NCBI RefSeq assembly: GCF_963678635.1
Contig: NC_087067.1
Location: 30,848,401-30,912,400 of the forward strand
Source of the DNA: Symsagittifera roscoffensis
Lineage: Eukaryota; Xenacoelomorpha; Acoela; Convolutidae
Direction of reading: 5' to 3'
DNA: 64,000 bases
The position numbers and the translations under genes are program-made. Position 1 is the first letter of the stretch. The number at the start of each line of letters is the position of its first letter. Shown here piece by piece: positions 1 through 11,925 of this stretch. The notes beneath the pieces were generated by a model that saw nothing but the letters and a program-made list of their open reading frames with translations, was not told the origin of the DNA and did not search any database.

Positions 1-167
1 CTAAGCGTCTCTTGCACACTTAGTGTGGAGGTAACGATTACGCCTGGGGCGCCAAATGTCATGGGTTTGAATCTGACCAGGACCTGTTTTTTTTCAAACG
101 GGAAATTTTCGGACATGTTTGCAGCAATTATTTCAGGCAACAAGTTTTCAGCCATTCCAGCCAACAT
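1..167 (-). CDS. 5' end of an unidentified minus-strand gene (partial)
   Basis: On the minus strand an ATG at 167-165 opens a frame that stays open to the window edge (55 codons). Upstream, in the same frame, a stop codon is reached with no other ATG, which supports this start. The residues (MLAGMAENLLPEI..., later FEKKQVLVRFKPMTFG) have a balanced, protein-like composition rather than the Asn/Lys/Phe/Ile bias of random AT-rich frames. I do not recognise a family, and there is no obvious signal peptide. The gene would be transcribed in the same direction as the mucin-like gene, starting less than 0.4 kb beyond that gene's end. It could also be an internal exon, or chance. Confidence 0.4.
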   Translation of the reverse strand, partial: MLAGMAENLLPEIIAANMSENFPFEKKQVLVRFKPMTFGAPGVIVTSTLSVQETL

Positions 168-498
168 TTTTTTAAGTTGTGGTTTCTTCGAAAAAAATTT
201 CCGATTTCTTTGGATTTAGTGGTTCTTTTTTTTCCTGTCTGCTAGCTTGCTATGCTATTCTGTAGTAACGCAAGTGATGCGAAGCTCGACTTTGCCTCTG
301 TGTCTAAAAATTCACCTTAGAATTTTCAAATGACTTCTTAGAAATTCAGACATACGTTTCTGCTTATCAGTTTAAAAATCTCCATTACCACAACTTCAAT
401 TGAATCTATTTGAATACTAAAATAAACAATAACTATTAGCTTGGTTGGTGTTGTTGATACTTTATTATTACCTCATAACATCATTTACCTAATTTAAG
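168..498. other. Intergenic interval: mucin 3' UTR and possible promoter of the left gene
   Basis: This interval separates the stop codon of the giant exon (499-501) from the start of the left partial gene. It contains the poly(A) signal listed separately. On the minus strand I see no TATA box at a suitable distance from the ATG at 167. Reading frames here are short on both strands. I see nothing else. Confidence 0.5.
461..466 (-). terminator. Poly(A) signal of the mucin-like gene
   Basis: The plus strand reads TTTATT, which is AATAAA on the minus strand, about 33 nt past the TGA of the giant exon. The sequence after it on the minus strand is T- and A-rich. Position and strand fit the cleavage signal of this gene. 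Confidence 0.55.
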
Positions 499-3400
499 TC
501 AGTTCCGGTGAGGATTGGCATTTCTGCGTGAAAAGATTGACTGAATACTAATATTACTATGATTATTAAATATAAATTTGTTTGTCACGACAATTGGAAC
601 TTTCATTCTATTGAACAAATTTTTGATCTGATTGATCCAACCGATGGGAATTTCTGGTCCCTGGGACGTTAAGTTGACTAGCTCTGATGAGCTTGTATTT
701 ATCAACTGCATTGTTGACAGCTTTTCGGATTTTGTCGTATTTTCCGGTCGAACTGTTGTAGTTATTTCAAGGTCAGGTTTCTCAGCTGTCGTATTTCTCG
801 ACCGAATTGACGTTGTCGATCTCAAATCCTGTTTCCATGTTGTCGTATTTCTTGGCCGAATAGTCGTTGTCGATGTGGAATCCGGTTTATAACTTGTGGT
901 ATTTCTTGGCCGAATCGTCGTTGTCGAAACGAAATCCGGTTCATCATTTGTCGTATTTCTCGGCCGAATGGTGGTTGTGTTAATCGGGCTCTCTTCGTTT
1001 TCTGATACCGTACTGTTCCGAGATCGAATAGTTGTCGTGCTCGATAGTTGCGACTCAACATAGGAAGTTGAGAAATCGGATTGGTATTGACTCTCTGAGT
1101 ACGCAGAAATAGTCTGGCTAGCGTCTGAATGGGATCCGGTACTAATGAGTTCGTAGGTCGAAAGCGTGTCCGAAGATGTCTCTTCTGACGGAAGTGCTAT
1201 GTCAGTTGACATGACACTATGAGCGGATGAAGTGTAAACACCACTAAAGGAGATCGATGAGTCCATAGAGTAACCAGTAGTACCCTCACTTGTATAATTG
1301 GAACTATCAGTTATTGAACTGCTTCTATGGTTAGCCGTAGTTTCAAATGTGGTTGAATTAAATCCAGCAGTATCTCCAGTGGTTGTAAAGTATGTCGAAG
1401 GAGCAGTAGTTTCTGCTTTTATAATGCTTGAGTTATATGCTGTAGATTCTGATGAATCAATGCTGTTTTTGGTAGCGGACTCTAGTTCCGAGGAAACAGT
1501 GTTCATTTCAGTTGTAGGCGGTCCTACCGATGTCTCCGCTGATGTTTCCAATTTTGAGGGCTCAAAATGCGTCGAGGTTTCTAATGATGGAGTCGCACTG
1601 TCTTCTGCAACAGAAGAACTTATGTTTTGAACTGTAACAAAAATTGAGGCTTGCGTTTCTGTAGATAAAGAGAAAACCGTGTTCGTAGCTGATGGTGATT
1701 TAGTTGCAGGCTCCTCTGACGTTGCTCTGGTTGTCGGCTGGACAAGCGATGAGTTTTCTGATGATGGAATCGAGGATTCACTCGCAGAAGAGGTATTGGA
1801 AGGTGCAAGGGCGACAACAGTCGTGACTTCTGTTTCAGTGGACGATGAAAAAAGTCTTTCACTTGTCGTTGTTTGTAATGAAACATTTTCGGATATCCCT
1901 GGTTCAGTTGAATTAAAAGTCCACACATTGTTAGTAGTTTGATTTGATTTATAACCCGCTACAGAAGTATTCGAGTTATCAGATGGAACGACAGTCGTGA
2001 ATACCATTTCTGTTGTCGGTGAGTCCCCTGTTGCAGTTGTCAATCGGTTGGTTGAAGTTTGCTCTGAGGTTGAAAGTTCATTCAACTCGAATGTGGGTGA
2101 TTCGGACGATCCAGAAGTGTTACTGCCTATGCGAGAATCGCCAGTCGTTATTTCTGTCGACAACAATGTCGTTTCTGCCGTAGGTTGCTCTGAAGCCTGC
2201 TCCATTGTTGATTCAATGGGCTCTATAGATGGCGATACTTCTGGCGACTGAGTCGGCTTATCTGCTGACATAGAATTACTTGAAATTCCAAGAGGGCCAG
2301 TCGACGTCAAATCTGTTATCAAGTACGAAGAACGTATCGTTCCATTTAATGTTGATTGAGCTGAAGGCTTCTCGGATGTCATTGGCTGACTCTGCTCAAA
2401 AGTCGATGTGTTTTCTGCTGTTAATTGAGTTAATAATTCCCCAGTAACAGAGATGCTAGGTATTTCAGAAAAAGAAGCAGTCGTGAATTCTGGAAATGTC
2501 GTTGATTCTTTCAGCTCTACTGATGTCCCTATTGGTGTTTCAGCAGTACTGTCAATTGTGAATTGTGTGAGTTGTGGCAATGTGGTTTTGTATGTGGATG
2601 ATTGTTCCAAACTCTCCTCTGTCGTTGACTGCTCATTCATGGCAGTAGTCAACGATGCTTCTGGTGATGGAGTTGAATCAGTCACTGTCATAGAGCTGCT
2701 AGAATTTTCGAGTGGACCAGAAGTCTTACCATTAGTTTCTGTGGAAAGCGAGGTTACTGTTCCGTTTAATGATGTTTGCATGGCAGAACTCATTGCTGTT
2801 GCTGAATTATTTGGCACAAAAGTGGGTTCATTTGATTTAGATTGAGTTGAAAAGTTGTCTGTCACAGCGGTACTTGATAGATCGGAACGAATAACAGTCG
2901 TGACCTCTATTTCTGTGGACGACGAGTATTCAGTTATGGTTGTAGTTGGTTTTATTGAAGACTGTTCTGGCGGTGTTGGTTCTTTCATCTCAAGTGTTGT
3001 TGTGTATACAGGTGTTTGAGCGGATTTTTCCCCGGAAACAGTAGTACTCGCTTTTACGAGAGAAACATCAGTCGTGACTTCTGTTGACACTAAATTTATT
3101 TCGGTTATAGATGTTTGCTCCAACGTCTGATCCGAAGTTGAGAGCCCATTTGGCACATTAGTTGACGAGATTTTTTCCGATTGACTTGTTTCTGCTACAG
3201 AATTACTGAAGGGTGATTGAAAAGAAGGCGTTTCCGACAATGCTGATTCTGTCGTCTCAAAATTTGACGCATTTTCTGCTGACTGAGTTGATGAATCGCC
3301 AGTGCGAAATGTATTTGTTTCATCAGGAGGAATGAAAGTCGTAACCCGTGTTTCTGTGGAAGTCGAGTAAGTAGTTGGTGTGGGTGGTACATGTCCTGAA

Positions 3401-6400
3401 GTCTGCTGTGACATTGATGGTTCCTGTAACTCGAGCGTCGTCATTTCAATTGGCGTTTGGGCTGATGTATTCCCGGTAAAGGATGTACCCGAATCTACGG
3501 CTGGACCACCCGTGTTGATTTCTGTCGATGCTAAATCGTTTTTGGTTGTAGATTGTGGCACCAAAGTTTGCTCTGACGTTAAGAGTCCACCCGGCTGAAA
3601 AGTGGACGAGGCGTTCGTTGATGGATTTGTTTGCTCAACTGTCACATTACTACTGAATCTTTCGGGAGGAAAAGTGGACGAGGTGTTCGTTGATGAATTT
3701 GTTTCCTCAACTGTTACAGTACTACTGAATCTTTCGGGAGTTTCTAGCGACATGTTTTCACTCAAAGTTGGTTGTAGAGAAGGCCTATCCGTTCTTCCTG
3801 ACTCAGTGACCGCAAACGATAAGTCGCCAGTTTGAGACGTATTCATATTTTCAGGGGTAGCGACATCTGTGGCTTGTGTTTCCATGGACGATGAAAGTTT
3901 ACTTGCGGTAGTCGGTAGGCTTCCTGAAGCCTGCTCTGATGTTTTTGTCGACGACATAGCCGTTTCGATGATTGGGGTTAGCTCTGAAATCTGCTCTGAT
4001 GTTGACTGTTTGTTCAGCTCAAGCGTCGTGGTCTGTATACCTTCGGCAGTAGAAGTACTCGCACTATTGAGAGAACTTCCGGCCATGGTTTTTGTGGGCC
4101 ATATAGCCGTTTCGATGGTTGGGGATAGCTCTGTAATCTGCTCTGATGTTGACTGTTTGTTCAATTCAAGTGTCGTGGTGCGTATATCTTCGACAGTAGA
4201 AGTACTCGCACTCATGGGAGAACTACCGGCCGTGGTTTTTGTCGGCATTATAGCCGTTTCGTTGGCTGGGGGTAGCTCTGAAATCTGCTTTGATGTTGAC
4301 TGTTTATTCAACTCAAGTGTCGTGGTGTGTATATCTTCGACAGTAGAAGTACTCGCACTCATGGGAGAACTACCGGCCGTGGTTTTTGTTGTCGTTATAG
4401 CCGTTTCGTTGGCTGGGGGTAGCTCTGAAATCTGCTCTGATGTTGACTGTTTATTCAACTCAAACGTCGAGGTGCGTATACTTTCGGCAATCGAAGTGCT
4501 TGCACTCACGAGAGAATTACCGGCTGTGGTTTTTAACGGTGACATAGCCGTTTCGATGGTTGGGGATAACTCTGTAATCTGCTCCGATGTTGACTGTTTA
4601 TTCAACTCAGATGTCATGGTGTGTATATCTTCGGCAGTAGAAGTATTCTCACTTTTGAGAGAACTACCGGCCGTGGTTTTTGTAGGCGGTATAGCCGTTT
4701 CGATGGTTGGGGGTAGCTCTGAAATCTGCTCTGATGTTGACTGTTTTTTCAACTCAAGTGTCGTGGTGTGTATACCGTCTGCAATCAAAGTGCTTGCACT
4801 CACGAGAGAATTAGCGGCTGTGGTTTTTAACGGCGACATAGCCGTTTCGATGGTTGGGGATAGCTCTGTAGTCTGCTTTGATGTTGACTGTTTGTTCAAT
4901 TCAAGAGTCGTGGTGTGTATATCTTCGGCCGTAGAAGTAGTCCCACTCATGGGAGAACTAGCAACCGTCGTTTTTGTCGTCGTTATAGCCGTTTCGTTGG
5001 CTGGGGGTAGCTCTGAAATCTGCTCTGATGTTGACTGTTTATTCAATTCAAGCGTTTTGGTGCGTATACTATCGGCAGTGGAAGTACTCGCAATAGTGAG
5101 AGAACTACCGGTCGTGGTTTTTGTGGGCGATATAGCCGTTTCGATGATTGGAGGTAGCTCTGAAATCTGCTCTGATGACTGTTTTTTCAACTCAAGCGTC
5201 GTGGTGGTGTGAATACTTTCGGCAGTAGAAGTACTCGCACTATTGAGAGAACTACCAGCCGTGGTTTTTGTCGGCGATATAGCCGTTTCGATGGTTGGGG
5301 GTAGCTCTGAAATTTGCTCTGATGTTGACTGTTTATTCAGCTCAAGTGTCTTGGTGTGTATACCATCGGCAATTGAAGTGCTTGCACTCACGAGAGAATT
5401 ACCGGCTGTGGTTTTTGTCAGCGATATAGCTGTTTCGATAGTTGGGGGTAGCTCTGAAATCTGCTCTGATGATGACTGTTTGTTTAGGTCAAGCGTAGTG
5501 GTTTGTATACCTTCGGCAGTAGAAGTACTCGCACGATTGAGAGAACTGGCCACTGTGGGTTTTGAGGGCGATTGAGCCGTTCCGATGGTTGGTGGTAGCT
5601 CTGAAATCTGCTCTGATGACTGTTTTTTCAACTCAAGCGTCGTGGTGTTGTGAATACTTTCGGCAGTAGAAGTACTCGCACTATTGAGAGAACTACCAGC
5701 CGTGGTTTTTGTCGGCGATGTAGCCGTTTCGATGGTTGGGGGTAGCTCTGAAATCTGCTCTGATGTTGACTGTTTATTCAGCTCAAGTGTCTTGGTGTGT
5801 ATACCGTCGGCAATTGAAGTGCTTGCACTCACGAGAGAATTACCGGCTGTGGTTTTTGTCAGCGATATAGCTGTTTCGATAGTTGGGGGTAGCTCTGAGA
5901 TCTGCTCTGATGATGACTGTTTGTTTAGGTCAAGCGTAGTGGTTTGTATACCTTCGGCAGTAGAAGTACTCGCACTATTGAGAGAACTGGCCACTGTGGG
6001 TTTTGAGGGCGATTGAGCCGTTCCGATGGTTGGTGGTAGCTCTGAAATCTGCTCTGATGTTGACTGTTTATTCAGCTCAAGTGTCTTGGTGTGTATACCG
6101 TCGGCAATTGAAGTGCTCACACTCACGAGAGAATTACCGGCTGTGGTTTTTGTCAGCGATATAGCTGTTCCGATGGTTGGGGGTAGCTCTGAAATCTGCT
6201 CTGATGATGACTGTTTGTTTAGGTCAAGCGTAGTGGTTTGTATACCTTCGGCAGTAGATGTACTCGCACTTTTGAGAGAACTGGTGGCTGTGGGTTTTGA
6301 GGGCGATTGAGCCGTTCCGATGGTTGGTGGTAGCTCTGAAATCTGCTCTGACGTTGACTGTTTACTAAACTCAAGCGTTGTGGTGCGTATACTATCGGCA

Positions 6401-9400
6401 GTGGAAGTACTCACACTTACTAGAGAACTTGCAGCCGTAGTTTTTGTCGGCGATATAGCCGTTTCGATAAATGGGGGTAGCTCTGAAATCTGCTCTGATG
6501 ACTGTTTTTTCAACTCAAGCGTCGTGGTGTTGTGAATACTTTCGGCAGTAGAAGTACTCGCACTATTGAGAGAACTACCAGCCGTGGTTTTTGTCGGCGA
6601 TGTAGCCGTTTCGATGGTTGGGGGTAGCTCTGAAATCTGCTCTGATGTTGACTGTTTATTCAGCTCAAGTGTCTTGGTGTGTATACCGTCGGCAATTGAA
6701 GTGCTTGCACTCACGAGAGAATTACCGGCTGTGGTTTTTGTCAGTGATATAGCTGTTTCGATAGTTGGGGGTAGCTCTGAAATCTGCTCTGATGATGACT
6801 GTTTGTTTAGGTCAAGCGTAGTGGTTTGTATACCTTCGGCAGTAGAAGTACTCGCACTATTGAGAGAACTGGCCACTGTGGGTTTTGAGGGCGATTGAGC
6901 CGTTCCGATGGTTGGTGGTAGCTCTGAAATCTGCTCTGATGTTGACTGTTTATTCAGCTCAAGTGTCTTGGTGTGTATACCGTCGGCAATTGAAGTGCTT
7001 GCACTCACGAGAGAATTACCGGCTGTGGTTTTTGTCAGCGATATAGCTGTTTCGATGGTTGGGGGTAGCTCTGAAATCTGCTCTGATGATGACTGTTTGT
7101 TTAGGTCAAGCGTAGTGGTTTGTATACCTTCGGCAGTAGATGTACTCGCACTTTTGAGAGAACTGGTGGCTTTGGGTTTTGAGGGCGATTGAGCCGTTTC
7201 GATGGTTGGTGGTAGCTCTGAAATCTGCTCTGACATTGACTGTTTACTAAACTCAAGCGTTGTGGTGCGTATACTATCGGCAGTGGAAGTACTCACACTT
7301 ACTAGAGAACTTGCGGCCGTAGTTTTTGTCGGCGATATAGCCGTTTCGATAGTTGGGGGTAGCTCTGAAATCTGCTCTGATGACTGTTTTTTCAACTCAA
7401 GCGTCGTGGTGTTGTGAATACTTTCGGCAGTAGAAGTATTCGCACTATTGAGAGAACTACCAGCCGTGGTTTTTGTCGGCGATGTAGCCGTTTCGATGGT
7501 TGGGGGTAGCTCTGAAATCTGCTCTGATGTTGACTGTTTATTCAGCTCAAGTGTCTTGGTGTGTATACCGTCGGCAATTGAAGTGCTTGCACTCACGAGA
7601 GAATTACCGGCTGTGGTTTTTGTCAGCGATATAGCTGTTTCGATGGTTGGGGGTAGCTCTGAAATCTGCTCTGATGATGACTGTTTGTTTAGGTCAAGCG
7701 TAGTGGTTTGTATACCTTCGGCAGTAGATGTACTCGCACTTTTGAGAGAACTGGTGGCTTTGGGTTTTGAGGGCGATTGAGCCGTTTCGATGGTTGGTGG
7801 TAGCTCTGAAATCTGCTCTGACATTGACTGTTTACTAAACTCAAGCGTTGTGGTGCGTATACTATCGGCAGTGGAAGTACTCACACTTACTAGAGAACTT
7901 GCGGCCGTAGTTTTTGTCGGCGATATAGCCGTTTCGATAGTTGGGGGTAGCTCTGAAATCTGCTCTGATGACTGTTTTTTCAACTCAAGCGTCGTGGTGT
8001 TGTGAATACTTTCGGCAGTAGAAGTATTCGCACTATTGAGAGAACTACCAGCCGTGGTTTTTGTCGGCGATGTAGCCGTTTCGATGGTTGGGGGTAGCTC
8101 TGAAATCTGCTCTGATGTTGACTGTTTATTCAGCTCAAGTGTCTTGGTGTGTATACCGTCGGCAATTGAAGTGCTTGCACTCACGAGAGATTTACCGGCC
8201 GTGGTTTTTGTCAGCGATGTAGCTGTTTCGATAGTTGGGGGTAGCTCTGAAATCTGCTCTGATGATGACTGTTTGTTTAGGTCAAGCGTAGTGGTTTGTA
8301 TACCTTCGGCAGTAGAAGTACTCGCACTATTGAGAGAACTGGCCACTGTGGGTTTTGAGGGCGATTGAGCCGTTCCGATGGTTGGTGGTAGCTCTGAAAT
8401 CTGCTCTGATGTTGACTGTTTATTCAGCTCAAGTGTCTTGGTGTGTATACCGTCGGCAATCGAAGTGCTTGCACTCACGAGAGAATTACCGGCTGTGATT
8501 TCTGTCAGCGATATAGCTGTTTCGATGGTTGGGGGTAGCTCTGAAATCTTCCCTGATGATGACTGTTTGTTTAGGTCAAGCGTAGTGGTTTGTATACCTT
8601 CGGCAGTAGATGTACTCGCACTTTTGAGTGAACTGGTGGCTGTGGGTTTTGAGGGCGATTGAGCCGTTCCGATGGTTGGTGGTAGCTCTGAAATCTGCTC
8701 TGACGTTGACTGTTTATTCAACTCAAGTGTCGTTGTGTGTATACTGTCGCCAATCGGAGTGCTTGCACTCACGAGAGAATTATTGGCTGTGGTTTTTGTC
8801 TGCGACACAGGCGTTTCGATGGTTGGTGGTAGCTCTGTAATGTTCTCTGATGTTGACTGTTTGTTCAGCTCAAGCTTCGTGGTGTGTATATCTTCGGTAT
8901 TTGAAAAACTCGCACTATTGAAAGAACTACCAGCCGTGGTTTTTGTGGGCGAAATAGCCGTTTCGATGGTTGGGGGTCGCTCTGAAATCTGCTCTGATGT
9001 TGACTGTTTATTCAACTGAAGCGTCGTGGTGTGCATACTTTCGGCATTGGAAGTACTCGCAATATTGAGAAAACTACCGGTCGTAGTTTTTGTCGGCGAT
9101 ATAGTCGTTTCGATGGTTGGGGGTAGCTCTGAAATCTGCTCTGATGTTGACTGTTTATTCAGCTCAAGTGTCTTGGTGTGTATACCGTCGGCAATTGAAG
9201 TGCTTGCACTCACGAGAGAATTACCGGCTGTGCTTTTTGTCAGCGATATAGCTGTTTCGATGGTTGGGGGTAGCTCTGAAATCTGCTCTGATGATGACTG
9301 TTTGTTAAGGTCAAGCGTAGTGGTTTGTATACCTTCGGCAATCGAAGTGCTAGCACTCACGAGAGAATTATTGGCTGTGGTTTTTGTCGGCGACCCAGGC

Positions 9401-11858
9401 GTTTCGATGGTTGGTGGTAGCTCTGTAATTTGCTCTGATGTTGACTGTTTGTTCAGCTCAAGCGTCGTGGTGTGTATATCATTGGCAGTGGAAGTGCTCA
9501 CACTCACGAGAGAATTACCGGCTGTGGTTTTTGTCGGCGACAAAGCCGTTTCGATAGTTGGGGGTAGCTCTGTAATCTGCTCTGAAGTTAAGTGGTCAAC
9601 CAGCGCAGTAGTGAGCAAGCCATGTGATGACTGACTCGATCTATCCCCAGCTTCTGAAGATATCGAAAGTGTCGTTTTTCTTATAGTTGATTTTTTTGAA
9701 GGTTTTTCGGACGTGGCTGTTCCATTTGACTCAAAGGTCGATGTGTTTTGTGTTGTTTCAGTTGACCATTTCGCTGTAACTGAAGCACTTAAGTTTTCCG
9801 GAGCAGCGACAGAAGTAACCTCTGTTTCTGTGGATGCCGAGTAAAACGTTTCCGCTGTCGTTTGTTGCATCGAAGGGTTCTCTGATGTTGCTGGTTCAGC
9901 CGGATCGAAGATTGACGAGTTCGCTATTGATAGACTCCCTGAAACGGAGGTGTTCGTTTTTTCAGGAGTGATCGTCGTGTTAACCGTTTCCACTGACGTT
10001 TGGGTTACTTTTGTTTTAACCGAAGTCTCAGCTTCAGTTGTCTCGAAAATCGTTGAGTTCTCATTTAATTGCAACGATGTGCCACCGGCTGTTGAAGCAC
10101 GTGACGTAGTCAGGATCTCAACATCGTTGGACGGAGAAAGCGTTGTTTCGGTTGTCGCATGCTCTGGCACAGTATCTTGATGCGCTGGTGATTCGTTTGT
10201 CACAAACGTCGGCGAGTTTTCTGATTCTTGATTAGACGTGTTCGCTCCAACAGATGTGGTCAAAACATCGATTAGACTAGAAGTTGCTGCAGACGTCGAA
10301 AAAATAACCGTTGTTGGCGGCTTTAGTAAAGTTGTATCAGCTGTAATTGATTCTTTAGTTGAGTCGATAGTTGACGATAAAAGTAACGATTGAGTCAATG
10401 TTCCGGCTGCAACTGATGTCTCTGAATTTTCAAGAGAGCTTGCTGTTGGGAGTTCCGCGGTTACAGTTGTACGAGTTGTCATTCCATCTGGTTTTGGGTT
10501 TTCTGAAATCGTTTCTGCTGTCAATGTTACACTGGGACCCGAACTTTGAAAAGTTTGGTTGGATTCGGTTGTTGTTTCCACTGCGTTTGACGTTCCGGTG
10601 TTTTCAAAAGAAAGTGTAGGTGTGAACTTCCTTTGTTCTGATGAAGTTAATAACTCTTCATTCGTTGATTGTGGTTGTGAAATTATTTCTGCTGTATGCG
10701 TTTCGGCTATTGTCGAGATACTTTGAGATTGAACCGTTGTCTCATCTACTAAAGATGTGCTCGATTTTTCTGGAGCACTGGCAGTTACCGTATCCGGTTC
10801 TATGGCACCTCCTGTTTTGGTATTTGTTGGTTTTACTGATGTTTGTGTTTCATTTGGCTCGACAATAGGCGTGATTTGAGACGAAGCTTGGCTGAAGATG
10901 TCACCAGGTTCAGAAGAAGTCGATGTTTCGCGATCATTGGTTATAATTTTGCTGTTTGTGCTTGTTGAGAAACTGTTTTCGTTTGACGGTTCAACTGGAG
11001 TCGTGTCATGTTTAGCGGACAGAGTAGAATAGCTACTTATTGAAATCTTTGGCGATGCAATTGTGGTCGCAGCTTGTTCTGGGTTACTCGTCGTTCCAAT
11101 TTGAGTTATGGTGACAAAATCTGTCTCAGGAAGTTCGGATTTACCACTTATTAAAGTCGATGATTTGTCAGCAGAAGTTTGGTCTGGGATTGTCTCTGCT
11201 TTTGTAGAACTATCTCCTGAGGGAGTTTGAACTGAACTGTACGCAGCTGCACTACTTGCTGTCGTTTTTGTGCCCTCGGCTATTTTTTGTGTTACAGTTG
11301 TAGTGTCTTCGGCTATTGTCGATTCGGGAATTACTGGTAGGCTACCACTTGACCCAGATGATTGAATAAACGCCGTTGTGGCCTCTAACGTGGTGACATC
11401 AGGCATCGTTGGTGTTGCATTTGAAACATCTTTGGTTGTTGTCGGTTCTGGTGCTGTCGGTTCTGTTGATGTCGGTTCTTGTGTTGTCGGTTCTTGTGTT
11501 GTCGGTTCTGGTGCTGTCGGTTCTGGTGCTGTCGGTTCTGTTGATGTCGGTTCTGTTGATGTCGGTTCTTGTGTTGTCGGTTCTTGTGTTGTCGGTTCTG
11601 GTGCTGTCGGTTCTGGTGCTGTCGGTTCCAGTGTTTTCGTTCCTGGTGTTGTCGGATGATCACCGTTTGCCTTCGTTGTTGGTGTAGCTTCCGAAGTCGT
11701 GATTGCTGGTTCGGTGACGTCTGGGACTTTCGTCTTTTCTTCAGCCGTCTCAGGAACTGTACTTCTGGTCACTGAAACAACAAGTACTATTGATAAACTC
11801 GTTGCGCCTGCTCGTAAACTGCTTTCAGTGGCGGTCACATGAGATGTAAAATCCTTTT
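499..11858 (-). CDS. Giant terminal exon of a mucin-like Ser/Thr/Pro-rich protein
   Basis: One uninterrupted frame of about 3,785 codons ends at TGA 499-501. Ser, Thr, Pro and Glu dominate and I see no cysteine. In order from the N side: a short hydrophobic stretch (SLSIVLVVSVT), a pentapeptide EPTxx tract, Thr/Ser-rich non-repetitive sequence, 38 tandem 49-residue repeats, more non-repetitive Ser/Thr-rich sequence, a 20-residue repeat with N-glycosylation sequons (RNTT, RNST), and a non-repetitive tail rich in Asn and Ile that ends NPHRN. No transmembrane anchor or GPI signal is visible at the C-terminus, so a secreted, heavily O-glycosylated polymer is inferred. In this frame the nearest upstream stop is just 5' of the proposed acceptor (ACAG before 11858). 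GTG at 11838 is therefore not a real start. The protein must be spliced from upstream exons. Confidence 0.85.
730..1050 (-). repeat. C-terminal 60-bp (20-residue) repeat with N-glycosylation sequons
   Basis: About six degenerate copies encode a block like TTTIRPRNTT followed by a variable charged spacer of about ten residues (for example NDEPDFVS, SYKPDSTS, WKQDLRS). The IRPRNTT core is kept better than the spacer. Each core carries an Asn-Thr-Thr or Asn-Ser-Thr sequon, so regularly spaced N-glycans are possible. The copies differ from one another more than the 147-bp repeats do, which suggests an older array. Confidence 0.7.
4003..9588 (-). repeat. 38-unit 147-bp coding minisatellite (49-residue mucin repeat)
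   Basis: Each unit follows a pattern such as TSEQISELPPTIETA, then SPTKTTAGSSL, then a Ser/Thr block, then TTLELNKQS. I count 38 full units plus one broken unit continuing to about 3925. The full units span 5586 bp, exactly 38 x 147. A few units carry a one-residue gain (IHNTTTLELKKQS), balanced by a one-residue loss in the next unit. Units form higher-order blocks: units 11-14 recur as units 15-18, and identical blocks recur at 588- and 882-bp offsets (4 or 6 units). Outer units are more diverged than central ones, as expected of unequal exchange. Because 147 is divisible by 3, an antisense frame also stays open, giving spurious plus-strand ORFs. Confidence 0.95.
11436..11640 (-). repeat. 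15-bp coding minisatellite (EPTxx pentapeptides)
   Basis: About fourteen pentapeptides of the form EPTAP, EPTTQ or EPTST follow one another. They are ordered in doublets (AP AP, TQ TQ, ST ST), and the doublet series itself repeats. That points to a second-order duplication of a block of about 75-90 bp. The tract lies near the N-side of the giant exon and would form an extended, acidic, O-glycosylated rod. Confidence 0.85.
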
Positions 11859-11925
11859 CTGTCTACCGATCTCTTCCTGATCATTGATGTGGGGGGCATG
11901 TTGAAGTTGAAATTATGTTTTTTAC
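11859..11925 (-). other. Short intron (67 nt) between mucin exons
   Basis: The reading frame changes here. A donor (GCAA then GTAAAA) and an acceptor (GTAGACAG) give a 67-nt phase-1 intron that joins the 669-nt exon to the giant exon in frame. The same phase is used by every other exon of this gene, which supports the choice. The pyrimidine tract is weak. The alternative is a sequencing or true frameshift within one exon. Confidence 0.45.

Noticed and set aside
3869-9634. Long plus-strand frames (up to 447 codons) opposite the 147-bp repeats
   Set aside because: They are antisense shadows: a 147-bp unit with no stop in that frame stays open in every copy. There is no start, splice or composition evidence for a plus-strand gene.
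11378-11687. Val/Gly- and Leu/Ser-rich plus-strand frames opposite the EPTxx tract
   Set aside because: All frames are open because the 15-bp unit lacks stops. Only the minus-strand frame continues into the long coding region.
11825-11838. GTG at 11838 as the start of the giant protein
   Set aside because: It is not an ATG, and the frame runs further upstream to a splice acceptor. A phase-1 intron to the 669-nt exon explains it better.
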